Part shown: positions 48,493 through 59,785 of the stretch, piece after piece
Position numbering within the stretch: the stretch's first letter is position 1
How the letters are laid out: every line of letters begins with the position of its first letter
From: Quillaja saponaria
Lineage: Eukaryota > Streptophyta > Magnoliopsida > Fabales > Quillajaceae
Assembly (NCBI GenBank): GCA_029379385.1
Contig: CM055607.1
Coordinates: 14,508,001 to 14,572,000 of the forward strand
Reading direction: 5' to 3'
Length of the DNA stretch: 64,000 nt
Made by a program: the position numbers and the translations under genes
The notes under the pieces: generated by a model
The model's input: the letters and a program-made list of their open reading frames with translations, nothing else
What the model was told of the DNA's origin: nothing
Database searches by the model: none

Positions 48493-51400
48493 ATGGCAAC
48501 GGCAACATACCCACCCCCACCACCCTATTATAGACTGTACAAAGATTACTTACAAAACCCTAAGTCGGCTCCGGAGCCGCCTCCTCCTATTGAAGGAACC
48601 TACGTTTGTTTTGGAGGCAATTACACTGTAAGAAATCTCTCTGTAGCCTATATATGGGTGTGCGTGCTTATTAATTTGATTCCTCCAAATTGATGTTGTT
48701 TATAAAGGGTAGATGTATATCATTGTCAATGTTTGAGTTTAGGCTATAAGTGTAACAGAGTTGCAAATTTTTCCTGAATTGTTGTAATGGGTGAACGAAT
48801 ATAAGACTTGTTAAAAATGCTTTCTTGAATTTGTAGGTCGGAATTGCATTTATTACAAGTGAGTCTCCTTGGTAAATTTCTTTTTCATGCTTAACTATTG
48901 TAGAAGAAATATTTTTTGAACTGAACTGTGGAAAGAAAATTAAATCACACTTTCTTGTATTCTTTCTTTTTGTCAGTACCTGAAAACATTATTAAAACAA
49001 TACTATTGCAATTTTTGTTTTTTAAGATAATAAGATTGTCGTTAGTATAGGTCTTCCTTTCATTGGCTGAAGTTTTTTAAAATATGTTATATATGCAATA
49101 GGATACATAATTTAATATAGATAAAATGATTAGAGTTATTGGATATAGATATAGAATAATAAATACTGGGCTTTAAATGTGGCATGATAAATAAGTTATC
49201 TGACATATGATGATGATGTTTTCAGAAGAGTGGTGTCACATGAACTTGAGACCATGGTAATTACCATGAACTCCGTAGTTGGCATGTTTGTCAACCATAT
49301 TTTAACTAATTAAGAAATTTGAAAAAAATGGATCTTTTCTGTTTGATATTTCATTTGAATAATAAGAAACCAACTCAAGAATCCTTAACATAAACCATTT
49401 TTTAGAAATAAAAGAGTTCGATTATGGTCCATGTTTTTATGCATAGTTTAGATTTAGAATTTTGCGTTTTTCATACATAGACTGATGATGTGCTGCCAAG
49501 CTTGGAAGAGCAGGGAGTGCGCCAGCTATATCCAACAGGACCTAACATTGGTATGTTAGTCTTTGCCTTTGGTTTATTTGCTTGTTTATGAATATATTGT
49601 ACTGAAACTACCAAGTACAAAGTTCAGAAGAAATTCAGTTTTTTCTTCCTGATGCAAATATTGTATTTTCTTGATTATAAATAAGGTCTCTTTATATGAT
49701 ATTTTGTTAATTGTGGGGGATCGCTGTTTATCAATCTTTAGTGTGTACTTGTCTATTTGATGGTACAATAACTTGGTCTTCTATATCTATCTGTTTATTA
49801 TTTTTGACATAGTTCCTTCAGTAACTTCTTCTCAACAATAGTGGTGAAGTTATATCATCATTTTCTTAGTTTATTTCGTGATGGTCTTCATCATAATTAA
49901 TACTATTATAACATGATACTTCTGCAGTTAGAAATCTGTGAACATGTCAAGCTTTTATGTTAAAACTCAATGATCAACTGAAGTGTAGGAATCTCTATTA
50001 AGTCTAGAGGAAGGTGTGCCTTGTGTCCCTGAAAGGAGTATTTGAGTCACTACTCACAAGTGGGGATAAGTGGCATTGAGGAATCTGAGACAGTTATGAT
50101 GCTTGGCTAGTTTTTTCCTTTTATGTCATGGAGTTGGTGCAGAGATAGTCTTCATACTCATAACAATTACGCTTATAAAGATATATAGGACAGTACGGCA
50201 TCTTAATAATGGTTTTTCCATGAGTAATAAGAAACATCTTATTAATATGTCTTTGGCAGCAATGGTCCGATTCTCTTTTGTTGGCCTTTTGTCATGTGTA
50301 AGTTTTTGTTGGCCTGTAGTTCAGGACAGTTTATCATTATTTGATCTGTTACCAAGAGTGCTGAGTGTAATCTTTTCGTTTCTTTCTTTTCTTTTCTTTT
50401 TTTGTCCTTTTTTTCCCTAAACACTCAACAAACTCTTTCTAAGATTCATATTCCTTCCCTGCTCAGGGGAAAGATGCGTGGGTTTTATTGTTAGATTTTG
50501 AAACATTAAAGATCATATTCATTCCTGTTAGAATAATAAGACTAATGATGGTTAATGTGCTGTTTATATGTTAAGATCTATTGTCTTGCATTGAGTGGTG
50601 CTACATTGTCTGTCTATTACAAAACTTGGTGGTAGTCTAGAAGCAGTGACAGTACATCTTTCTGCTTTTCTTGTTAGACTGATTTTTTTGCAGCATTGCA
50701 ACTGATATTTAGAATAATAGTGAATGAATCATGAGTTTAACATTATGATATGTGACAACTGAGAACAGATTCAGATAATCATTCAAGAATATTAACAAGC
50801 ATTTTATGTTCAGAGTATAAATAATGAAAAGAAAGTGGAATTTGTAGAGTTTTCCAGATTATATTCATCTAGGATTTGGAGTATGTGGTTGGACGTACTA
50901 CGAGTATTTTTCGTGATTGTCATCTCCCATGGTATCTTCTATGGGATAAGATTAGTTTTCTCGCTTCTCTTTTGTTTCATGCTTCAGGAGCTTTTCAGGA
51001 TGCTTCACTAGTTGATGTGCTACATGATTGACGAGCCCATTGTTTTAAGCCCGCATTTTTTTTTTTCGGTTTATGTTTCTGCTTAGGAGGATTTCTTGTC
51101 CTCCCTTGATAGAATTTTTTTTTTTAAAAAAAAAAATAATAATAATAATAAAATAAAAAATTCATCTATAAGTTTTAATAATCTTGTGCTGTGGCACCAA
51201 TGACCTATTTTTTTAAATTAATTATTATTGTAGAAAACCACAAAATGGAAGCAACCTGTATCTAGCTCAATAATATTGCGAGCATAAATGGTTTTCCTTC
51301 TAGGCCTTATATTCACGTCCTCGTGCCTAGGGGACACCCTTATGGTTTAAGCAGGGAATTCCTCCCAAGTTCAAAAGCAATTTGAATGAGGTATGGACTA

Positions 51401-53353
51401 CTCTGTGTTGTATGGTCCAAAGCCTAGTGTTTCTCCCAATTCCAATGAACTGAAAAATGTAAAAGGAACAGAACCACATCCTCCTTCTTGCAGTTCTCTT
51501 CTTGGCATGTCATACAGGTTTGGGGAGTCTTATTGAAGTCTTTATCTTGTCTTGTTGATTATGGGTTGTAAATAGAGTTCCATAGGTGATAGAGTTTGCT
51601 GCTCTGAGAAGCTGCAATGGGACAGGTAATATGTTGGCTGTTAATTAATACCAAAATACGACAAAACCACTGTTTGTGGAGAGATGATAGGTTAGCAGTG
51701 ATCTGCTTTTTCTATCACTTGTTTGATTATGTCTAGTTGTCTACCCTCCAGATTCTTGAAGCTGATGTCTGAATAAATTATGTTCTTCTGTAGATTTTAA
51801 GAAGGAGCTTAGGTCACTTAATAGAGAATTGCAGCTACACATTTTGGAGCTTGCTGATGTTCTTGTGGAGAGACCATCACAATATGCGAGGAGAGTGGAG
51901 GACATATCTCTCATATTTAAGAACTTACATCACCTTTTAAATTCACTACGTCCTCATCAGGTAAAATATAATTTTGCTAGTATAATAATGTCATTCTTGA
52001 TCCATGCTTATCTATGTTGTTGTATTGGTTCTTTTTATCTATAGGCGAGAGCAACACTAATCCACATTCTAGAACTTCAGATACAAAGCCGCAAACAGGC
52101 TGTGGAGGATATAAAGAGGTAGTTTTTTCCTACAAAGTCTTTCTTGAATGGTTAAAACTCTCGATTAAATTTCTGCTTTTGATTTCAGAAGAGTTGAATC
52201 AACCCTGTTCTGTGCTTGATCACTTCAACCATATTGTTGCTTTTTGCAGTTTATCTAGTATAGAATGATTGAAGGGTACAACAATGCAATTTTAACTTCA
52301 ATTTTAAATTCCTTATGGTATTATGATGTCCATCTGCATATTCAAAATTTAAAATTTGTGGTGCATTTTGTTTAATTTCCCCCTTTTGGACATGATCTTA
52401 GGCTCAGCATTGAATTACACATTGTTGTGCTTGTTCCATATTTCTTTATATGGTGCCCTTCAGAATAGGTTGATCCAATAGCATCTAGCTTTCTGTGAAG
52501 ATAATGGAAAAGAATCTGTTCTGTGATCGAAAACCAAAGGCTCAAGTAGGTATTACAATATGAAAAAGACAAACACAAACTTCTCTCTAGTGTATGAGTA
52601 ATCATTCCCAAGCCTGTAAAAACTATTTGGATCAGAAATCGTATCTCTAAATAAAAAGCTTCAGCGCGTCTCAAAGAACTTTGGTACTTACTTGGTCTCT
52701 TTTTTCCTGTCCAGTATATATATCAAAGATTTTTTGAAAGAGTTAATTTTAATCATTTTGGATTCATGGTTAGCTGTTTCATCTTTAACTATGGAGGCAA
52801 CTCTGTAAAAGGTATGCTCATTTGGTTTGATACCATTTTCATCATAGCTCGCTCACTGATACCACAATATTTGTGTCTTCACTACCTACACCAGAATCAT
52901 CTTAAGAATTTCTGTTTATTTTGCTGAACTAACTGGCAACTAGAGCCTTACAATTGCAGAAACAGAGAAAAATGAAGTATTCTTCAATGTTGTTAGATTA
53001 ATGGTTATATGTGCTTGTGTTACTGTGAATTGAAAAAAGAAAAATAGAACAATTATGAATTAGGCAAACTAGTATCTATTTTGTATTATGCATTATCTTG
53101 ATTTGATACTGAAGTATCAATGATTGAAGCCTCATCTCAAAGGCCATTGTTCTGTTGCCATGATCAGAGATGCTAAATTCTTATCAGACTTCCTGAGTAA
53201 GAAACTTCAAATTGTGTTTACTCTTCTCTTAACCGTTTTTCTTTTTGTACTACTTGCTTGTCCAGAAGGAGAGAAGAGGCACAAAAACTTCTTAAGGAAT
53301 CCCTGACATTGACAACCCTAGAGGGAGAATATGGCATCCATAAGTTGGTGTAA
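48493..53353 (+). CDS. MED7: Mediator of RNA polymerase II transcription subunit 7
   Basis: Five exons: 48493-48627, 49481-49550, 51794-51960, 52045-52118 and 53266-53353, all GT-AG; phases close to 177 residues, near the family's usual length. Starts MATATYPPPPPYYRLYKDY, with EGTYVCFGGNYTTDDVLPSL across intron 1 and HILELADVLVERPSQYARRV in exon 3. Exon 4 has RATLIHILELQIQSRKQAVE. MED7 is part of the middle module of Mediator and acts in the nucleus. Introns are long (2.2 kb for intron 2) and hold a LINE fragment. The C-terminus (LTTLEGEYGIHKLV) is a little longer than I expect for the family. No frame breaks. Confidence 0.93.
50860..51150 (+). mobile_element. LINE 3' end in MED7 intron 2
   Basis: Matches the copy at 36540-36985 over GGGATAAGATTRGTTTTC and the end region. 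It has the same hairpin at 51086-51104, GGAGGAT-TTCTT-GTCCTCC, where one G-C pair is now G-T, and ends in T/A runs followed by (AAT)n. Confidence 0.65.
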
Positions 53354-55869
53354 TGATGACTCAAGCTTGCTATTGTTGTTCTTTATATTTTCTACTAAGT
53401 GAAGCTTCGTTGTCCTGCACTTGAGGTTCTTGAAGACAATCTTGCCTTTATAACGAGGCTTGACAAAAACTCCAGTTTATGTACGAGATAGATTTTTTGA
53501 AGTGTATAAATCTGTATTAAAAAAAATATGAAAATGCTAAATTCTTATCCAAATGCAGTATAAAACTACTAAGATTTTAATCATTTGAATATGAATATGT
53601 GTTGCTACTCTATTACGTTGACACTCTTCAATTGTTTATATTTTCAGAGAATTACTATAATTATATTGTATTATCTTGACGATCTTCTCCCTATTTTTAA
53701 AACTAGTTTGTTTGTTTGTTTTGTTTTGTTTTGTGTTTTTTTTTTTTTTTTTGGAATTTTTAATAAAAGTTTAAAATTAAAATAAATACTTAATTTACTT
53801 ATTGCTATTAAAGAAAAATACATTTTAAAGATTTTTCAATTAAATTAATAATATTATGTTCAAGTTAATTGAGATATAAATAAAAATTAAATTAATAATT
53901 AATTTCTTAAATAAAAAATTAAAGTAAAATTCTCTATAATTTGCTCAAAATCTTCATATTCTTTAAACAAATTATAGTATGTTACAATTTTTTTTAATCA
54001 TATTTAAAGAATAATAATAATTTTTATTTTTAAAAAATTTTATGTTAAGTTTAATAAACATTATTAAATTAGTAATCTAATGACAATAAAAGTATGTATC
54101 TCCAAATAATAAAGGAATAAGGACATTTTAGAAATGTTTTTAAGTTTTTTAAATTCGAGTTAAGTTGTAGCTTGTTTTAAATTTCAGAAGATTTGTATAA
54201 GTTTTAGAAATAAATATGAGGTCACGTATTAATACACATAATTAAAGAGAAGTTTGAGTAATTTATTCTTATCTTTTTTATATGATTGGTTTGACCTTTT
54301 TATTCATATTAAATCCACATAAAATGTGTGAACAACTCTTTCTAACAAAAAAAAAAAAAAAAAAAGATGAAAGATAAAGTATTGACAAATTTTTTTGAAA
54401 TACCATAGTCAAATAAATTCATAATTAAACTATTATTATGCTATATAACAATTACTTTAAGAGGGGTATGCCACTGGGTTGGTCTAGCGTTAAAAATATG
54501 TACTCCTGTTATTGATTTTCTGAACTTATGAACTTCAATCTCTTTGGAGAGGTGCGAGAAGTAAATTTTTTATAAATTATTTACTTCTAATTTAGATGCC
54601 TTTGATTAGATTAGAGAGGTGAATTAATTCAAAAGTGTAAAAGCTAGTCTGGACACTAATTGACCATTAAACCAAAAAACAATAAATTACAAGAAAAAGA
54701 AAATGAAATTATTTGATTCAAATTGGTATAATAAAACTTCTTATCCAACTTTATTTTTCTGAAATTTTCTTAGATTTTATATATTGTGCAAAAGAAATAG
54801 TTATATTATTCTAGTAATATTTTATATATTGTGAGTAAGCTGATTTTTTTTTTTTTGGTTACTTTTGGTCCCAAATTTATGCTACAAATTCATTTTGATC
54901 CTTATAATTTTAATTTGACAAATGTCCTCCTACAAGTTCTAATTTAATACAACATTTTTCATGTCATGTTAGCCTAATAGAGATTTACCAAAGGGAAATT
55001 GAGGAGTAATCTCCAAAAAGAGCTCTGTAATTTTCTTTTCCATCTCTTGCTTTTAAAGCAAAAGGAAACCAATAGCAAGTTGGTTAAGTGATTAAGGCAA
55101 TTATCAAGAAATGCTCCCAGTTAAGAGTTCGAGTTAACGCTATTATTGTGGATAAATTTACTTTCCTACACGATATAGGCACAATGTTTCCTGTCATATG
55201 AGATACCTTACCTACCTTAATTTTTCATTTTTAGAATTTAAAAAACAAAAAATTAAAAATTCTAGTCACAGCAATTTATCTCCAATTAACCCTAAACCTT
55301 TGCCTCTTTTGTTTCTATTAATCAACCTAGATTAGATATTTTAAAAGAAAAAATTTAATCAATCATTTTTGAGTTTTAAATGCCCAACAAAAGTAGGGCG
55401 TGTTGTTTCCATTGTGTGACACTTGAAGATTGAAATCAGTTGTGCAAAACTTACCAATAAGTTTACATATTTACGTTTTGCACCAATTTTAGTCCATCAT
55501 TATCTATTACACCCCTAACGAGTCTACCCCACCCTTGGCTAGCTTTCACCTGCTTTGTTCCTATTTGCTACCAAAAACAACCAAAGTTATGGGTTTGATC
55601 AAGAGGTGTAAGGGTTGATTATTGTCTGCTTCCTATACTATATAGTTGAGAGACATTTAAACTATGAGCAGAAAAACTTTGCATGAGTCTCGTAAATAAT
55701 AATCCCGTAAATGAAGAAACAAGAAAGACTTCCTCAGGCTCTGTGTATTCACATTCAGGAGTTCTCGTCACAAAAAATGGGGAAAGAAGTAAAAACGTAG
55801 AATCCCACGAGCATACAAATTTCATAAGTAAATTAAAATATTCTTTATTTGTGAAGAGAATGTTATTAA
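53354..55869. other. AT-rich intergenic DNA after MED7
   Basis: MED7 3' untranslated region to about 53550, then AT-rich DNA with no gene. At 55060-55170 a TTGGTTAAGTGATTAAGG box and GAGTTCGAGTTAAC about 40 bases later resemble the A and B boxes of a tRNA-derived SINE. From about 55680 the sequence may be gag of the copia element that follows. Confidence 0.45.
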
Positions 55870-57540
55870 TATTAATGCCCACAAGACAAGCTGGGTAATT
55901 GATAGTGGCACTTTTAGAATAGATTTCTTTACATAAAACTCATACGATCACAGTATGGTTAAGATGAGAAATGGTGCCGCACGTAAAATTGGCAACATAG
56001 ATGTATGCTTGGAATCTGATATCGATTGTAGACTAATTCTGAAAGATGTCATACATATCCCAGTTATTAAACTCAACTTTGTCTCCACATGGAAGTTGGA
56101 GATGATGGATACTGCAAAAAATTTGGTGATGGTCGATCAATTGAAGCTTTCTAAAAGTGACTCTATGATGTTGGTTAAAGGGTGTTAGATTATATTTAGT
56201 ATTAAGTTATGTTGGGTGTTAAGTCTCATATTGTTTAGATAAGTAAGTCTTATGTAATTGCTCAATTATAAATTTGAGGTACTGGTCTAGTTTTGTTATA
56301 ATCCAAGCTACTACTATTTCTTTATCTATATTTATTTTACATGGTATCAGAGCGGGTTTGATCTAAACCCAAGTTTAATCTTGGAGCTGTCGTCTCTCCT
56401 CTTTGGGGGCAACCTCGAATAGTTTTGAAACTTTTGATGTTGTTAGTTTTGAAGTTTTTGTAGAAGTTCGTCTTTATGTTTGTTGGTTATTTAGTCTTTT
56501 GACACAACCTCCATTCAAGATTGAAGAGTTTTCAATATACCCTACTCGTTATCACTGATTCTAGAGTTGCCTTATCTTGGTTTCCTACCAGAGAAGTTCT
56601 CGGCAGAAGTTGTTTAGTTTTTTGAGACACATGTTGTTTGTGTCATTTTCTTTTAGTCACATGTTGTTTGTGCCGTTCTCATTCTCTTAGGCACAGAGTG
56701 AGTCAAGTGAATTTGATGTAATTTTTTGTTATAAGGGAGTTTTGAGAGTTTTGATACTTGGGATTGTACTTGTACAAGCTTGAGCATGTATATGCTCTAG
56801 CTTGAAGGGGAGTGTTAGATTATATTTAGTATTAAGTTATGTTGAGTGTTAAGTCCCATATTGTTTAGATAAGTAAGTCTTATGTAATTGCTCAATTATA
56901 AATATAAGGTCATGGTGTAGTCTTGTTATAATCCAAGCTACTACTATCTTCTTTCTCTATATTTATTTTACAAGGGAAAAAGGTTTTGTACCTTGTACGT
57001 GTTGTAAGCAAGCAGAGCTCTCCAAAACCTTGATAAATGTAGTGATGTAAAGAAAGATGAAGTCACTAGTACTGAGCCATAGCATAAAAGGCTTGGTCAT
57101 ATAAATCGTAAAGAAATTGATATTCTTGCCTGAAAAAAGAAATATTTTACGAAGAAAAACGTACGCCTTTAAGGCAGTATTGTGTTGATATATATCTCAT
57201 ATGGAAAGCAGTATAAAGTTATATTTGAAACTTTATTGCCATCAACAAGACAATATATGTTGGATTTGGTGCATTCAGATGTTTCTGGTCTCATGAAAAC
57301 CAAAGTAAGCCTCTGGAAAAGCTTCCTGTGATCACAAACCACCAAAGTTGTTGTATCCATCATGGTCCATATTTTGCATGCACCTTCATTTTTCATGTTA
57401 ACCACACCGCAATTTGTTTGGCGTGTAAAGATTAAAAAGAATCCATCGGCTCTGTTGCAACTTAGAGGCTTCTTAACAATTGTCTGAACTTGTACTCAGC
57501 TTAGAAGTGCAGCATATGCTTACCACTGCAGCCAACTTTT
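55870..57540 (+). pseudogene. Old copia (Ty1-type) pol fragment, interrupted by a TRIM
   Basis: At 55885-55912 SWVIDSGT keeps the copia protease Asp-Ser-Gly motif. NGAARKIGNIDVCLESDIDC and RLILKDVIHIPVIKLNFVST follow at 55955-56180. The reading resumes after the TRIM with a pre-integrase-like region (57060-57180) and then DLVHSDVSGLMKTKS (57260-57310), which carries an integrase catalytic Asp. Many stops; long dead. Confidence 0.75.
56183..56972 (+). mobile_element. TRIM (terminal-repeat retrotransposon in miniature)
   Basis: 790 bp in all. LTRs of 159 and 160 bp at 56183-56341 and 56813-56972 start TGTTAGATTATATTTAG and end ATTTTACA. The first is followed without a gap by the tRNA-iMet primer site TGGTATCAGAGC (56342-56353). 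The second is preceded by a polypurine tract, GAAGGGGAG (56804-56812). AGGG flanks both sides as a 4-base target duplication (5 if one A is shared). The 450-bp inside has no coding capacity. The LTRs differ at about ten bases (about 6%). Confidence 0.93.
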
Positions 57541-57898
57541 GGTGCTCATTTCAACTTTTTTATTATATATATACAATTTTTTTCACTGGATTTGTTCCTG
57601 ATTTTTTACACAAGTTGGTAGAAAATTCTAATTAAACATGATGATAGACATTATCATCTATTAATTGGTGGATGTAGCCAACAACTTATCGATTGAGCAT
57701 GGTTCATTCTTCTTTCATGACTTTATACATGTGATTTGAGAATAATAATTTTTACAAAATGGGGATCTTCCATCTTAATTTTTCACAATTGATGATTTCT
57801 CAATTCAAGCTAATCATTCTACTAGAATTTACATCTTGTTGGTGTCTTTAGACATGACTACACACAAGGTCACTCACTAATCCGACCTCTAATACCAC

Positions 57899-58491
57899 TT
57901 ATTAGGAGAAACCAGTATATGTTCACTTAATTTAATATGCATTAAACTGGATATAACTAGTAGAGAATATAATAACACCAAAATACAGGAAAAATCAGGT
58001 ATGGCTCACTCACTCCTAGAGTGAATATTTTCTTCACTATTCTTTTATCTCTCAGTCAGTCTCTAATTCTTTGCTCAGAAGCTCTTAAAATCTCAATTTT
58101 AAAATGATTTCTAAAATTCTTAGTGTTTATTTCTCACAACTTTTAACTCAAAAGCATACTCACTCGATTTCCTTGGGCACTTCATTCCAATTTATAGAGT
58201 TGGATTTAGTTCAGAGTCACCAAAACCATTTTCCACTGAAAATGTAGCAAGCTTTTAATGACAGCAAGAAGGGCATTTATCTAGGCCGAAGAACGTACCT
58301 TCGTTTATATAGGAAAAAGTTTCTACCAGTATGCAACTAATACGCATTGCCAAATTTGACTTGGTAGGCCAATCAAGAAAAGGAATGCATAATTATCATT
58401 GACTGGGGAAAGAAGAAAATTTGATGGTGCACTGTTTATTCATACCATCCTTTACTGTGGCATAGACCAACCACGTGGGCGAGAACCAACA
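57899..58491 (-). mobile_element. Possible copia LTR on the minus strand
   Basis: The minus strand at about 57910-57890 reads CCTAATAAGTGGTATTAGAG, like an LTR end followed by the TGGTATCAGAG primer site with changes. TGTTGGTTCTCGCCC at 58491 on the same strand would be its start. No second LTR seen. Confidence 0.4.
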
Positions 58492-59785
58492 CTTAAAATA
58501 TTATGTTAGTTTGGTAAACATGGGGACGATGTCTATTTACAGAGGAAAAATTAGTTGATACACTAAACAACAGTATTTATGGAAACGGCACTCAGACCCT
58601 AATTTAGTAGTTATGGCATGGATTTGGTAAAGATCTCTGAACCTTATATTACAAGTATGATTTCAGATCTATACAGATACCGGCAGTGTCCGTATTATAT
58701 TACAATCATAACGCAAAGCAAAAGGATATGATTTTGGTTTACAGGATCATAACTCAACACAAACCTAAAAACAGTTCACCAAAATTTCTCCAGTTGGTCT
58801 AAAGTTTGCTCCCACAGCTTCTAGGGGTAAACAACACAGCCACAACTGCTCTGTTTGAGCAAAGTTTGAGGAGAGCGAAGCCGAATGTGGCTCTAATTAT
58901 TGATGCCCAAACAGTGTTCTTAAGTGACCTAAGATGGGTTTCAGCCACAGCTCAAGGGCCTTGCACTATAATCTAATCCAGAATAAGACCATATCATACC
59001 ATAATCAATTGCATTTACATTTAAGAGAAAGATTCCTGCTCATCCCAAGGTTAGGATAATGAGAACAGGTCATTTCACTCAGCTAACAGCTTTTACCTTT
59101 CCTATTGAAATTCCTGAGGAGATCCTTATGTAAGGCTCGTGTGTAGAATTATCCTGACTATGCTCACAAACGAGAAAGGCAATTTAAGACATGAAGGATT
59201 GCAAAACTTAAATTGCATGCTGCTATGAAGCAAATACACAGCAGTTCTATAAATTTTCTGCCAAAAATAAATATCATAATCTACACATGGACATAATTAA
59301 TTATCTTGTCTATATAGTACACTCCAGGAACATCATTAAGCACTGCATTTAACAAAAATACAATTGCCAATCTTCCTGTATAATCCTCAGATTCAGCACT
59401 ACTGATTTCAGCAACAAAATCAGAGCAACCTTTCGTCTAATCTCATACTGCACTTTGCTTCAACGACAGCAGAGGGCCTACCATTCCATCTCTGTCATGC
59501 ATCATTTTTGCGATGTCTGCATCATTAATTTGGGCTGCAGATTGGAAATTCACAGCACGAGATACAGTAGAGCCCCTAATGAAGGATAAATTTAAGCTAT
59601 TACAATTCTTTGCTGCTTAGTTATTTAATTATTATATTTTAAAAATACATACCTAATCCCATGTAAGCAGTCAGAAATCCAGAATATAGCAAACAACTGA
59701 TTTTGGTATATTCTTGTATTTCCAGGCTGAACCAGTATCTACTATGTTTGCAAGGCTGAAAATTTAAAGTTAGCCAGCAAGAGTA
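58492..59785. other. Spacer and probable 3' flank of RRP5
   Basis: No coding region supported. The part next to 59786 should contain the 3' untranslated region of the minus-strand RRP5 gene. Confidence 0.5.

Noticed and set aside
52372..52674. Minus-strand frame of 100 codons in MED7 intron 4
   Set aside because: Hydrophobic low-complexity reading with no family and no promoter; lies wholly in an intron.
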